Positions 27,512 through 35,212 of a DNA stretch of 64,000 nt are shown piece after piece. The DNA comes from Polaribacter aquimarinus (GTDB taxonomy: Bacteria > Bacteroidota > Bacteroidia > Flavobacteriales > Flavobacteriaceae): positions 310,001 to 374,000 of the forward strand of contig NZ_QFFG01000001.1 in the NCBI RefSeq assembly GCF_003129485.1, written 5' to 3'. The number at the start of each line of letters is the position of its first letter. Position 1 is the stretch's first letter. The notes below the pieces were generated by a model. It searched no databases, was not told the DNA's origin, and saw only the letters and a list, made by a program, of their open reading frames with translations. The translations under genes and the position numbers were made by a program.

Positions 27512-27556
27512 GAGCAAAACCTCTACTCCATTTATAAATGAGGTTTTTGCTCTTTT
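27512..27556 (+). terminator. Intrinsic terminator ending the DUF4173 operon
   Basis: GAGCAAAACCTC pairs with GAGGTTTTTGCTC across a 19-nt loop, followed by TTTT. Its left arm has a bulge of one base. It lies 19 nt after the preceding stop codon. Confidence 0.75.
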
Positions 27557-27569
27557 AAAAAAAATTATA

Positions 27570-27944
27570 ATGATACAATTCAACAAAATATACTTTATCG
27601 GTTTTATACTGATTTTTATAATAGAAATAGTAATTGCAAAATATGCAACAGGTTTTATACGTCATACCATTGGTGATGTCTTAGCAACCATATTTTTATA
27701 CTGTTTGATAAAAAGTTTTATAAGTATTTCTACAAATAAAACTTTATTAATTGTCTTCATAATTTCTTTTATTATTGAGTTTTTACAATTAACCAATTTT
27801 CAAAACTTATATCCTGAAAAAATGGAAAAATATCTAAGAATTATTTTAGGCACCTCATTTAGTATAGGAGATTTAATAGCGTATTTAGTAGGGTTGACAC
27901 TAGTTTATATTGTAGAAAGAAGAAACACTAATAACGTTTCCTAA
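27570..27944 (+). CDS. DUF2809 family membrane protein
   Basis: A 124-residue membrane protein when started at the ATG at 27570; the upstream in-frame TTG extension would run through the terminator and is rejected. Four hydrophobic segments, with family features ATGFIRHTIGDVLATIFLYCL near residue 22 and the ending SIGDLIAYLVGL near 98. The acidic/polar residues between helices (RHTIGD, GDLIAY) are characteristic of DUF2809. Function unknown. The 3' end overlaps the convergent DUF3820 gene by 17 nt. Confidence 0.75.
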   Translation: MIQFNKIYFIGFILIFIIEIVIAKYATGFIRHTIGDVLATIFLYCLIKSFISISTNKTLLIVFIISFIIEFLQLTNFQNLYPEKMEKYLRIILGTSFSIGDLIAYLVGLTLVYIVERRNTNNVS

Positions 27945-28149
27945 TCTCTCTAACAATATCTTCTAAACCATTTAATTTAAGTTCATAAACGAGTTCTAAT
28001 TGTTGTCCTAGTTTCCCTTTTGGAAAACCTTTATTATGATACCAAACCACATAATGCTCTGGCAAATCAATTAGAAATCTGCCTTTATATTTCCCAAAAG
28101 GCATTTTCATTTTTGATAAATCGATAAGATATTGTTGATTTTTTTCCAT
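27928..28149 (-). CDS. DUF3820 family protein
   Basis: A 73-residue cytoplasmic protein with the family signature MPFGKYKGRFLIDLPEHYVVW at residues 15-35 and a helical C-terminus. Small proteins of this family are frequent in Bacteroidota and Gammaproteobacteria and have no settled function. It follows the oxidoreductase gene on the same strand, across a 110-nt spacer containing a 10-copy heptamer array. Confidence 0.82.
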   Translation of the reverse strand: MEKNQQYLIDLSKMKMPFGKYKGRFLIDLPEHYVVWYHNKGFPKGKLGQQLELVYELKLNGLEDIVREIRKRY

Positions 28150-28187
28150 TTTAAAAAAGAGACCTTTCGCCTGCGCTCAAGGTGACA

Positions 28188-28257
28188 CTAACAACTAACA
28201 ACTAACAACTAACAACTAACAACTAACAACTAACAACTAACAACTAACAACTAACAA
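28188..28257 (-). repeat. Ten-copy heptanucleotide tandem array
   Basis: Ten exact head-to-tail copies of TTGTTAG (CTAACAA on the plus strand), 70 bp. In mRNA sense it begins 2 nt after the stop codon of the oxidoreductase gene. The perfect copies suggest recent expansion or active slippage. Confidence 0.97.
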
Positions 28258-28259
28258 TA

Positions 28260-29468
28260 CTATTCTTTTCCATCTACGTAATCTTGCAAGTACGAGAAAC
28301 GTTTGGTTAGTTTTCCGTTTTCAGTCATTTTTGCTCGTGCTAAAACTCCATCTTTGTCGTTATTAAAAAAAGCAGGAATCACATTCTGTAAAAACATTTC
28401 TCCAAAACCTTCGCTAGCATCTTTGGGCAATTCACAAGGTAAATTGTCTACTGCCATAACAACAATGGCATCTTTACTTTTATAGTCAACTTCAGATTCT
28501 GTTTGCGGGTTGTAACCATAAATTGGATCTGCAATAGTTGATGGTCTGATTGTTGATGCTACTGGCCCATCAATATCACAAGAAATGTCTGCCACAAATT
28601 TGATTTGAAACTCAGAATGTTTTGCATCTTCTCTAGTAAATAAATAAGGAGAACCATCACCAAAAAAATGACCCGCTATAAAAAAGTCGGTTACTTTTGC
28701 AAAGCGCATAAAATTGGACTCATATTCCTGTGGATTGTTATAAAAATCTTGGTTATTGATTATTTGTTCGTCTTTACGCTTATTATAGTCTAAAACATCT
28801 GCCAAACAATACACTACTTCATTAAAAGTTTTTGATAAATAATCATCTACAGAAATTTGTTTGATGTTCATTGCATCCAACATTTCCTTGGCTCCATAGG
28901 CTACTTTTCCATTTCCTGTTAACAGAATTTTAAATCCTTTTGGTAAATCAATTTTATTCAATTCATTAATCAATTCTTTTTGACAGTCTAACGTTTCTGC
29001 TTTCGGTAAACTAAAAGATTCATTTTTTAAACCAACTGCTCTAAATCCGTTGTAAGCCCCTACAATTCCTGCATAACGTCCAAAACCAATTAAACGCATT
29101 CCGTTCTCTTTTACAATGGTTTCGTGATCGTACAATTCGATATTCTTATCTAGAATCGCATTGAGTAAATCTCTATTGTAAGGTTGCTTTTTAATAGTAT
29201 GACTAAAGAAAAAATACTTTTTATTCGGGATTAAAGCATCCTTAGGTACTTCTTTGACACCAAATAACACATCGCAATCTGACATATCTTCAGTAACTTC
29301 TATTCCGGCATTTTTATATTCTGTATCCGAAAAAACACGAATATCAGAACGTTCCACTTTTATCGTTGCTGTAGGATATTGATTTTTAAACTCTTGCAAT
29401 TTTGAGGGAGAAAAAACGACTCTTCTGTCAGGTGGATTTTTACGCTCTTTTATGATTCCGAATTTCAT
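28260..29468 (-). CDS. NAD(P)-dependent oxidoreductase of the AlaDH/PNT (saccharopine dehydrogenase-like) type
   Basis: A 402-residue cytoplasmic protein. The start MKFGIIKERKNPPDRRVVFSP is the N-terminal catalytic domain shared by alanine dehydrogenase, transhydrogenase alpha and lysine-forming saccharopine dehydrogenase. The nucleotide-binding loop appears as ILLTGNGKVAYGAKEML near residue 183. The GxGxxA/G loop is slightly unusual (GNGKVAYGA). DISCDIDGPVASTIRPSTIADP near 298 is typical of the saccharopine dehydrogenase-like branch. Substrate not certain. No lysine-pathway neighbour is present. Confidence 0.75.
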   Translation of the reverse strand: MKFGIIKERKNPPDRRVVFSPSKLQEFKNQYPTATIKVERSDIRVFSDTEYKNAGIEVTEDMSDCDVLFGVKEVPKDALIPNKKYFFFSHTIKKQPYNRDLLNAILDKNIELYDHETIVKENGMRLIGFGRYAGIVGAYNGFRAVGLKNESFSLPKAETLDCQKELINELNKIDLPKGFKILLTGNGKVAYGAKEMLDAMNIKQISVDDYLSKTFNEVVYCLADVLDYNKRKDEQIINNQDFYNNPQEYESNFMRFAKVTDFFIAGHFFGDGSPYLFTREDAKHSEFQIKFVADISCDIDGPVASTIRPSTIADPIYGYNPQTESEVDYKSKDAIVVMAVDNLPCELPKDASEGFGEMFLQNVIPAFFNNDKDGVLARAKMTENGKLTKRFSYLQDYVDGKE

Positions 29469-29550
29469 AATCTACTATGGTATAAAATTTGCTCTAAGAT
29501 ATTAGAATTTTAAAGGATAGACAACTGTAATTTTTATACTTTTGCATTCC

Positions 29551-29663
29551 GCGTTAAGGATTGAGCGATGTGTTTGAGTTCTTTTATGAAATGTAATGGA
29601 ATAAAAAACGAGTAGCGAAAGCCTGACTTTAGTTTAAAATGCTTTTTAAGCAAAGTAACGCCC
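29551..29663 (+). repeat. Dispersed intergenic repeat, family A, copy 2
   Basis: A 113-bp element with the same conserved blocks as 22399-22480 but opposite orientation: GCGTTAAGGATTGAGCG, TGTTTGAG, CGAGTAGCGAAAGCCTG and terminal AACGCCC. The variable middle and the stretch before AACGCCC are longer. It ends 26 nt before the 5' end of ssrA, so it lies in or next to the ssrA promoter region. Confidence 0.85.
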
Positions 29664-29688
29664 AAAGAAATTGCATCTTTGACATATT

Positions 29689-30079
29689 GGGGACGACTGG
29701 TTTTGACAGCAAGGTCAGTGAATTTGTAAGCATATCGAGTTATGAAATAACACTCGTTAAACCTAATTTCAACTTTATAAACGGCGAAGATAACTACGCT
29801 TTAGCTGCATAATTCGAATTATAGTAGAATTAGCCTCGGCGCACAAGGTGCGCAAGCTTTATGTCCACGAAAAGCCTTGGTTTACGGCGTTTCACTTTTG
29901 GGCATCGTAAAAGTAAACATAGGAAATTTAGTACTTCGTTAAGTTTCCGAAACTAAAGAAGTTAAGTTTAAAGTGGATTGTTCTTAATCAGCTTTAGATC
30001 GAAAATTAAGTAAGAACTAAGTATGTAGAAAGCTAATTTGTTGCTTGTTTGGACCCGAGTTCGATTCTCGGCGTCTCCA
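29689..30079 (+). ncRNA. ssrA: Transfer-messenger RNA (tmRNA)
   Basis: About 391 nt. The 5' GGGGACG pairs with 3' CGTCTCC (one G-U) to make the acceptor stem, and GACCCGAGTTCGATTCTCG forms the T-arm. The tRNA-like 5' part has GACTGGTTTTGACAG. The tag reading frame at 29783-29812 encodes GEDNYALAA followed by TAA, close to tags known from Bacteroidota. CCA is not encoded. It rescues stalled ribosomes. Its 3' end is the integration site of the neighbouring island, whose left att copy completes the gene, so the tmRNA remains intact. Confidence 0.97.
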
Positions 30080-30080
30080 C
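30065..30080 (+). mobile_element. Left attachment site (att core) in ssrA
   Basis: TTCTCGGCGTCTCCAC, 16 bp at the 3' end of ssrA, recurs exactly at 36744-36759. The two copies bound the integrated island. Confidence 0.93.
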
Positions 30081-30086
30081 TTTATT

Positions 30087-30124
30087 AAACCTCAACTTAT
30101 TGCTAATCAATTTGTTGAGGTTTT
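30087..30124 (+). terminator. Terminator now serving ssrA, carried by the island
   Basis: AAACCTCAAC pairs with GTTGAGGTTTT across a 17-nt loop, 7 nt after the tmRNA 3' end. It lies inside the island, whose insertion separated ssrA from the hairpin at 36767-36793. Confidence 0.8.
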
Positions 30125-30658
30125 CACTAGTCAACCATTAGTCAACATATAATAAAAACTTAATTTTTTTAACTTTATAAATGGAAAATATTCGGGTTCT
30201 TAAGCGTGGAAGGACGTAAAGTTGAAGGAATAAAAATGATAAGAACGCAGTTATGTTTTACCTTTTAAAATTTATGATTTTTAATTGTTAAAGTAACTTC
30301 TAAAAATTTTAATAAGACTAATTAATTTCTTCAAAAAACCAGTAGGCAAATTAGCCTAATGGATAAAATCAATAAAAAAACTCAAAATATCTAAATTTTA
30401 AATAAAGAATAGACCCCATACCCTAAAATATTTTAGTTTCTTTTTCAATATATAATTAGATTTATATAGGTAGAGTATCAAAGATATTCATATAACTAAT
30501 TTATAAACTAATAGGTAGTATATTCAGACACAAGGCAATTATTTAATTAATTGTGTCCCAAGTGTTCGTTTACAAATCGAAGATTACAAAAAACGAGTTA
30601 AATATTATAATCTAAAGGCATTTGAATATAGGCGAAATATTGATTTGATGTTAGGTAT
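30125..30658. other. Gene-free left arm of the island
   Basis: 534 nt with no credible gene. It holds two TAGTCAAC repeats (30128-30146), an AT-rich stretch, and an inverted repeat GACACAA (30527-30533) / TTGTGTC (30551-30557). A 47-codon open frame lacking a start codon ends at 30661 on the plus strand. I see no RNA gene. Confidence 0.6.
30128..30146 (+). repeat. Arm-type integrase-binding repeats, left end
   Basis: Two direct copies of TAGTCAAC with an 11-nt period (30128-30135 and 30139-30146). Three copies with the same orientation and period lie near the other end of the island. Confidence 0.75.
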
Positions 30659-30967
30659 TTAATCTAGATTTATTTTATAATCTTTTTTTGCTGAAGTACC
30701 TCTGTCCGTGTAGGATAATTTTGATTTATAAAAATAATAAAATCCCCTGTAACTGGGTTTGTCTTTTCCTTTGTAAACGATAGAATATATCTCTAGAGTT
30801 AAATTATTTTTTCTAAACTCAATTTTTGCCTTTGGATGATTTTTTAAAAATTCTTTTATTGGCATTTTAAAGTAAATTTTCTCATATTCTTCTTGATTTG
30901 GTAGATCATCACAAGAATATAGGACTACTAAAAATACTAATGTTAAAAATGTTTTTAAATTTTTCAT
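30659..30967 (-). CDS. Small hypothetical lipoprotein of the island
   Basis: A 102-residue protein with a clear lipobox signal peptide, MKNLKTFLTLVFLVVLYSCDD, so predicted to be lipidated at Cys19. The mature part is rich in Lys, Tyr and aromatic residues with alternating strands (NNLTLEIYSIVYKGK, YRGFYYFYKSKLSY) and could be a small beta domain. Not recognised. It is cargo of the element, closest to the attL end and in the same direction as the other island genes. A possible role in surface exclusion or host interaction is speculation. Confidence 0.65.
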   Translation of the reverse strand: MKNLKTFLTLVFLVVLYSCDDLPNQEEYEKIYFKMPIKEFLKNHPKAKIEFRKNNLTLEIYSIVYKGKDKPSYRGFYYFYKSKLSYTDRGTSAKKDYKINLD

Positions 30968-31059
30968 AAATCAAATATAAAGATAAAATTTATTGGTTTG
31001 AAATTTCGCAAAGCCTAAAACCATTGTGAGAATTCTAGTTCTGACTTATTTGCAGCAAG

Positions 31060-32379
31060 TTAAAATAATCTTGTTTGTGAGGGGTTATTATTATCGTCTT
31101 GACTTCTTTTGCAGTTAGAATGTTTATTTCTGATGTTATGAGCCAGTTCTTTTATTTGAGTTTCAAAACCATTATATAGCCATTTTTTGGATAGGTATTT
31201 ATTTTTAATTATTAGAAAAATCAATTTATCATTTTCAAAGTAGTATCTTAAACCAGTATGAGAGAGTAAAATACTATCTTCTTTTTGCATTGAAATATCA
31301 ACTGCTGTAACCCTACATTTTTTATATGGTTTATTTGCACCTTTTAACCCTTTACTTGAATGGTTAGAAAGTGCAGTTTTTTTAGTATTAAAAAGTTGGT
31401 TAAAAGGTGCAGTTTTTTTGTTTTTGATTTGAGGTCTTTCTGCTATTATTAACTCAAATTTTTTAAGAATATTACTAATAATTTGCTCTTTTAAATTATC
31501 AGAATGATTAGAGATATACTTTTGTAATTTTTTCTTATGGTCACGTTTATTTGATTTGGTTTTAAACTGAAACCAATATTGGGGGTTTTTGTATTTTAAA
31601 AGAGTTGTTTTAATGGTTTTAGTGAATTCATTTTCTCTTATTGTATAATCAAAGTAAATAACTCTATTGAAATGTCTTAAAAGCAATCCTTTTGCATTAT
31701 TTAAGGTTGATACATTAATATCAGCAAAAGAATTAATGTTTATTATATCCAATTTTTTATACTTATACTCCTCACTTTTTTTGATTTGGGTTTCAATCCT
31801 TAACGTTTTTTCAATAATTCCATATTGATTGGACTTATTATAAATCTTAACCCTATATCGTTGATATATTACTTGTGCAAAATTATTATCAAATCTAAAC
31901 TCAAAACTTTTGGTAGTTAGATATAACAAACCAATAATAAATAATTGAGGGTTAAAATTCGGTGTTGTATTGATACCAAATTCAATGTTTTGAAATATCA
32001 TTTTATCAGAAGTACATTCAAACAACTTTTTTAAATGATGTCTAACCTCGATAATATCTTTTAAAGTAAATAAGTTGCCATTGTAACCCTTGTAGTTTTT
32101 AGTTTTTTTATAATTTGGTGCTAAAACATTGTGTAAAGAATTCCAAAGTTTATGAATACTGCCAATAAACAAAACAGTACCACTATCATAAATTCTTATC
32201 TTACAAAAATGATATTCAGCAACCTTATAGTTTTTATAAAGTCCAGTATCTTCTGAAATTTGCCTATAAAAAATAAGTTTACTTTCTAACTGATTAATGT
32301 TAGCATCTAAAACCGATATTTTAACTCCGTCTATCAAATCAATCTTTGTATATTTGCATAAGGGTATGCGTTGCCACAA
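31060..32379 (-). CDS. Putative rolling-circle replication initiator (phage G2P/X-like)
   Basis: A 439-residue protein. There is no suitable ATG; TTG at 32379 or TTG at 32337 is the likely start. The first 250 residues show a pattern seen in replication initiators of filamentous phages and related plasmids: VLFIGSIHKLWN near residue 70, a long acidic/helical region, FQNIEFGINT near 129, and VKIYNKSNQYG...ILRIE-like (KTLRIETQIK) near 175-195. The last 180 residues are very basic and helical (KSNKRDHKKKLQK). A Rep gene suggests the island can exist as a circular replicon. Family assignment is by pattern only; the catalytic Tyr was not placed with certainty. Confidence 0.55.
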   Translation of the reverse strand: MWQRIPLCKYTKIDLIDGVKISVLDANINQLESKLIFYRQISEDTGLYKNYKVAEYHFCKIRIYDSGTVLFIGSIHKLWNSLHNVLAPNYKKTKNYKGYNGNLFTLKDIIEVRHHLKKLFECTSDKMIFQNIEFGINTTPNFNPQLFIIGLLYLTTKSFEFRFDNNFAQVIYQRYRVKIYNKSNQYGIIEKTLRIETQIKKSEEYKYKKLDIININSFADINVSTLNNAKGLLLRHFNRVIYFDYTIRENEFTKTIKTTLLKYKNPQYWFQFKTKSNKRDHKKKLQKYISNHSDNLKEQIISNILKKFELIIAERPQIKNKKTAPFNQLFNTKKTALSNHSSKGLKGANKPYKKCRVTAVDISMQKEDSILLSHTGLRYYFENDKLIFLIIKNKYLSKKWLYNGFETQIKELAHNIRNKHSNCKRSQDDNNNPSQTRLF

Positions 32380-32400
32380 ATACCCAAACTTTGAACAATA

Positions 32401-32430
32401 AAAAGAGGACTTTGAACATCCTCTTTTTTT
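32401..32430 (-). terminator. Terminator between the 123-aa gene and rep
   Basis: AAAAGAGGA (32401-32409) pairs with TCCTCTTTT (32419-32427). It overlaps the end of the 123-aa gene and precedes the rep start by 22 nt, so rep expression may depend on readthrough or its own promoter. Confidence 0.65.
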
Positions 32431-32800
32431 ATTCTAATTCGTCAATAATTGGTTTTAAATGGCGAGTAAAGAAATCTTTGAAATAGTAGAGTGTTAAATC
32501 TTCTCTGTTGTTTTTAAATACAAACAGTATCAAATCTTGATAACGACCTCTACATCCCCAAAAAAAATGCTCTTTGTGCGTTTTGAATAATCCTGTAAGA
32601 CTTGGTTTTACCCATTTGTTATTTTTGCGTTCTTTTACCCAATAATCAGGTTTTGACTTTGCAAAATCTCTGCTTTCAGAAATATTGATTTTTTCAGTAA
32701 CATGAAGAGCATTTGGAATGTTTACTAATTCATAATGAGTAGTAGTTTTAAAATACCTGGTTGCCTTGAACTGGTATTTCACTGGTGTAGGCGTTGCCAT
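32429..32800 (-). CDS. Hypothetical protein of the island (123 aa)
   Basis: Not recognised. The N-terminal part is a strand-rich segment (VKYQFKATRYFKTTTHYELVNIP is cut to its theme: alternating aromatic and basic residues), the middle has many Trp and Lys (PDYWVKERKNNKWVKPSLTG), and the end is FFTRHLKPIIDELE. The aromatic and basic composition would suit nucleic-acid contact. It is located between the HTH gene (5-nt spacing) and rep, so a role in replication or its control is plausible from context only. Confidence 0.6.
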   Translation of the reverse strand: MATPTPVKYQFKATRYFKTTTHYELVNIPNALHVTEKINISESRDFAKSKPDYWVKERKNNKWVKPSLTGLFKTHKEHFFWGCRGRYQDLILFVFKNNREDLTLYYFKDFFTRHLKPIIDELE

Positions 32801-32805
32801 TACCT

Positions 32806-33084
32806 CTACTTTTTAAGTTCGATAATTGCATCCTCTACCTCTGAACGTAAATACAAAACACGCCCACCAATTTGTTTAGGTTTCAATATTTTGCGTTTGC
32901 TCCAATTATGAACCGTTGACAAGTCCACAGATAATAGGTTTGAAACTTCTTGACGAGTTAAATACTGGTTTGGTGTTTTGGGTTCAAAGTGTTCTTTAAA
33001 ATCCTCAAACTTCTTATCAATATAGTCTAATAAAGGTTTGCGGTTTTCTTCTGGTGAAGTTTGTACAAATTGAATTTGTGCCAT
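32806..33084 (-). CDS. Excisionase-like helix-turn-helix protein
   Basis: A 92-residue protein. A charged N-terminal helix (about 10-38) is followed by a MerR/excisionase-type winged HTH: YLTRQEVSNLLSVDLSTVHNW near 42-62, then KRKILKPKQIGGRVLYLRSEVEDAI. This is the HTH_17 form common in excisionases of Bacteroidota mobile elements. It could direct excision by the integrase, regulate the downstream genes, or both. It lies 5 nt upstream of the next gene in the operon. Confidence 0.85.
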   Translation of the reverse strand: MAQIQFVQTSPEENRKPLLDYIDKKFEDFKEHFEPKTPNQYLTRQEVSNLLSVDLSTVHNWSKRKILKPKQIGGRVLYLRSEVEDAIIELKK

Positions 33085-33154
33085 TGCTGAAATATTTTAA
33101 AATTAATATGTCAACAAAATTGCATTACATTCAATTCCGATTTTTGTATGAATT

Positions 33155-34099
33155 TTACCGATTTTCGGAAAATTGTTTTTTTATAAATTTATATAAATCA
33201 TTTCTCGTATGACCTTGTAATATATTTTTTGGGGAAGTCCAATAATTTTGAACTTTTATATCATTTACTTCATTTTCAGATATGATATTATTAGTATCTA
33301 ACCATAAAATATGGCTTTTAAACTTAGTATCTCTTAATAAGTTTTCTTGATTAAGTTTTTGAAATATGAAACTATATTTTTTTATAACTTCATCTTCATT
33401 AATTTCTTTCCATTTCATAAATATATTAAAGCCTAAATCACTAAATATATGCTTGCTTTTTTCTTTTAGAATATCTTGGTCATTTATTCTTTGACTTATT
33501 TTTTTCTCAACATAATTGGAATAAATATCAATCTTTGGATTTTGCTTTATTAAGAACTCATCATATAAAAAATTTAAGTATTGCTTTACCTCTAAATCAT
33601 TTAAGAAGTGGTTGAAATTTAAGTTGAAATGAAGAATTAATTTATCTTCTATGTTGAATAAGTCATTAAAAGTGATTTCGTAATTATTAATTTCAAAATG
33701 AAAATCCGATACTAATCTATTATCTATTTTAGCAAGTATTAAAACTTCCCTTCTCAAAAAAACAGATAAAACCATACTATAAATTCTTACAAAGTTTTCT
33801 TTGGTATAAAATTTTTGGTTTGATGTTATTTGATAACTTATTTTCTTATCAATTATATCACTTATTTCTTTAAAATTTATGTTAGAAAATAATTTTAAAG
33901 TGTTTATCAAAAGTTCTTTTTTGGTAATTTCAAAAACTGCATAAGTTATTAAATAAACTTTTCTTAAATAATCGTTATCATCTTTTAAAACGTTTTTTAT
34001 AAACTTGAAAGTGATTTGATTATGAAGTTCATTATTTTGATTACTGTTGATAAACTTAAAATCATTGATATTAAAAACTAAGTCATTTTGCGTTGCCAT
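33155..34099 (-). CDS. Hypothetical protein of the island (314 aa)
   Basis: Not recognised. A soluble, predominantly helical protein very rich in Asn, Ile, Lys and Phe, with no signal peptide or membrane segment. It has a helical N-terminal half (residues 25-130) and a C-terminal segment with a conserved-looking YWTSPKNILQGHTRNDLYKFI. That last segment resembles the kind of DNA-binding tail seen in RteC-like regulators of Bacteroidota elements, but I could not confirm it. It lies 22 nt downstream of a 46-aa gene. Confidence 0.6.
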   Translation of the reverse strand: MATQNDLVFNINDFKFINSNQNNELHNQITFKFIKNVLKDDNDYLRKVYLITYAVFEITKKELLINTLKLFSNINFKEISDIIDKKISYQITSNQKFYTKENFVRIYSMVLSVFLRREVLILAKIDNRLVSDFHFEINNYEITFNDLFNIEDKLILHFNLNFNHFLNDLEVKQYLNFLYDEFLIKQNPKIDIYSNYVEKKISQRINDQDILKEKSKHIFSDLGFNIFMKWKEINEDEVIKKYSFIFQKLNQENLLRDTKFKSHILWLDTNNIISENEVNDIKVQNYWTSPKNILQGHTRNDLYKFIKKQFSENR

Positions 34100-34120
34100 T
34101 TTAAGATATATTAAGAACTG

Positions 34121-34261
34121 TCAATTTTTCAATTTATTCAAGACCATTTCTTTCTCTTCTGGAGATAAACTACCTATTAAAGTGTTTATTTTTTTATCGT
34201 TTTCTTGAATTTTAAATTGAAGGTGTTCTTCTAAAATTTTTAAGTTTTCTTTTGTGTACAT
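34121..34261 (-). CDS. Small helical protein of the island (46 aa)
   Basis: A 46-codon ATG-to-TGA frame starting MYTKENLKILEEHLQFKIQ and ending MVLNKLKN. It is amphipathic and probably a single coiled coil, with a turn at GSLSPEEKE. The codon use is similar to its neighbours, and its 3' end is 22 nt before the start of the 314-aa gene. No family recognised. The coding call rests on composition and spacing only. Confidence 0.5.
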   Translation of the reverse strand: MYTKENLKILEEHLQFKIQENDKKINTLIGSLSPEEKEMVLNKLKN

Positions 34262-34503
34262 ATTTTTTATTTATTTTAGGTATTGTCAGGCATAGTTTTG
34301 GACGCAAAGGGAAAGGAATTTTTACATCCATCAATCATAATAACCTTTCTATTTTAGTTTCTTAAATTTATTTTTAATTTTGCATCAGCGGAATTCGTTT
34401 CGGACGTTACAGAGTAAGGACTTGTTTTATCAAGGGCATCAACTCGTCCGCTTTTAAGATAGATTCTCAATCAGTCTCTACTTTTATCCTTATTTTTTTA
34501 GAA
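34262..34503. other. Non-coding stretch with a GC-richer inverted repeat
   Basis: 242 nt without a convincing gene between the 46-aa and 230-aa genes. The middle (about 34384-34452) is visibly richer in G and C than the surroundings and contains CGGACG (34401-34406) and CGTCCG (34445-34450) as an inverted repeat. It is a candidate replication origin, oriT-like site or structured RNA. Confidence 0.5.
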
Positions 34504-35196
34504 TTAGCATATACTTAAAAATTTTCTCATTTCTTTCTCGTAAACCTGTCCATAATGTTCGTTTAAAATATAAAGGCAATTAGTTTTAATGATTTGCTCA
34601 AATAATTCTTTTTTAAAATCTAAAATTCTTAATTCCCTTTGTTTCCCTTGTAAGAATTCAATTTCTTTGTAATCTTCCTCAAATTGTTCTAAAATAGATG
34701 TTGATACATTTAAAGCAATCTTCTCTAATCTATCAAATTGCCCCTCTTCAAAGACAATATAATCAGATAAGGACGTTTCTACTTCATCTTTATTACAACT
34801 TTCTGCCAACTCTCTAAAATACCTTTCTTCATCCTCAAGTAAAATTAGTAAAGCATTTTTAAAATCTAATGACCTGTTGTACATCTCAGCAGTTCTTGTA
34901 TAAACACTTTTATTATGTCTTTGATTCATTACATTTTTAAATGCTCTCAAAGCAATTTTTTCATTTAAACTCAAACCATTAAAATTTTGCCAATCTCTTG
35001 ATTTTTCTTTATCAAATATTTTTTTATATTCAATTTCAAAATATTCTAATCTATCATCTAAAGATAATCCACTTAAATAATCATCTTCTTTGATTTGAGA
35101 ATTAAGCAAGTCAATATCGTGCTTTGTAAGTGTTCTAATAAATTCGATCAATTGATAATCAATTAAATTTTTCCTAATAAACTCTTTATCAGCCAA
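34504..35196 (-). CDS. Hypothetical protein of the island (230 aa)
   Basis: Not recognised. A highly charged, almost entirely helical soluble protein (for example FDRLEKIALNVSTSILEQFEED near residue 153). No signal peptide, membrane segment or catalytic motif is visible. It lies 16 nt downstream of the integrase gene and is therefore probably cotranscribed with it. Position next to the integrase is often used by cargo such as anti-phage or stabilisation functions, but nothing in the sequence specifically supports that. Confidence 0.6.
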   Translation of the reverse strand: MADKEFIRKNLIDYQLIEFIRTLTKHDIDLLNSQIKEDDYLSGLSLDDRLEYFEIEYKKIFDKEKSRDWQNFNGLSLNEKIALRAFKNVMNQRHNKSVYTRTAEMYNRSLDFKNALLILLEDEERYFRELAESCNKDEVETSLSDYIVFEEGQFDRLEKIALNVSTSILEQFEEDYKEIEFLQGKQRELRILDFKKELFEQIIKTNCLYILNEHYGQVYEKEMRKFLSIC

Positions 35197-35212
35197 TTTT
35201 TAACTTTTTAAA

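Noticed and set aside
28160..28187. Fragment resembling a GAGCGCAGGCGAAAGGT-type intergenic repeat
   Set aside because: Only one short copy in this window, too little to define a family; mentioned with the neighbouring heptamer array instead.
28188..28257. Possible CRISPR array
   Set aside because: Units are 7 nt with no spacers and no cas genes; this is a simple tandem repeat.
29689..30079. Two-piece (permuted) tmRNA
   Set aside because: The 5' tRNA-like end, tag frame and 3' T-arm are in the standard one-piece order.
30505..30661. 47-codon plus-strand frame ending LMLGI
   Set aside because: No start codon, no promoter, and it spans an inverted repeat. At best a remnant of an older gene.
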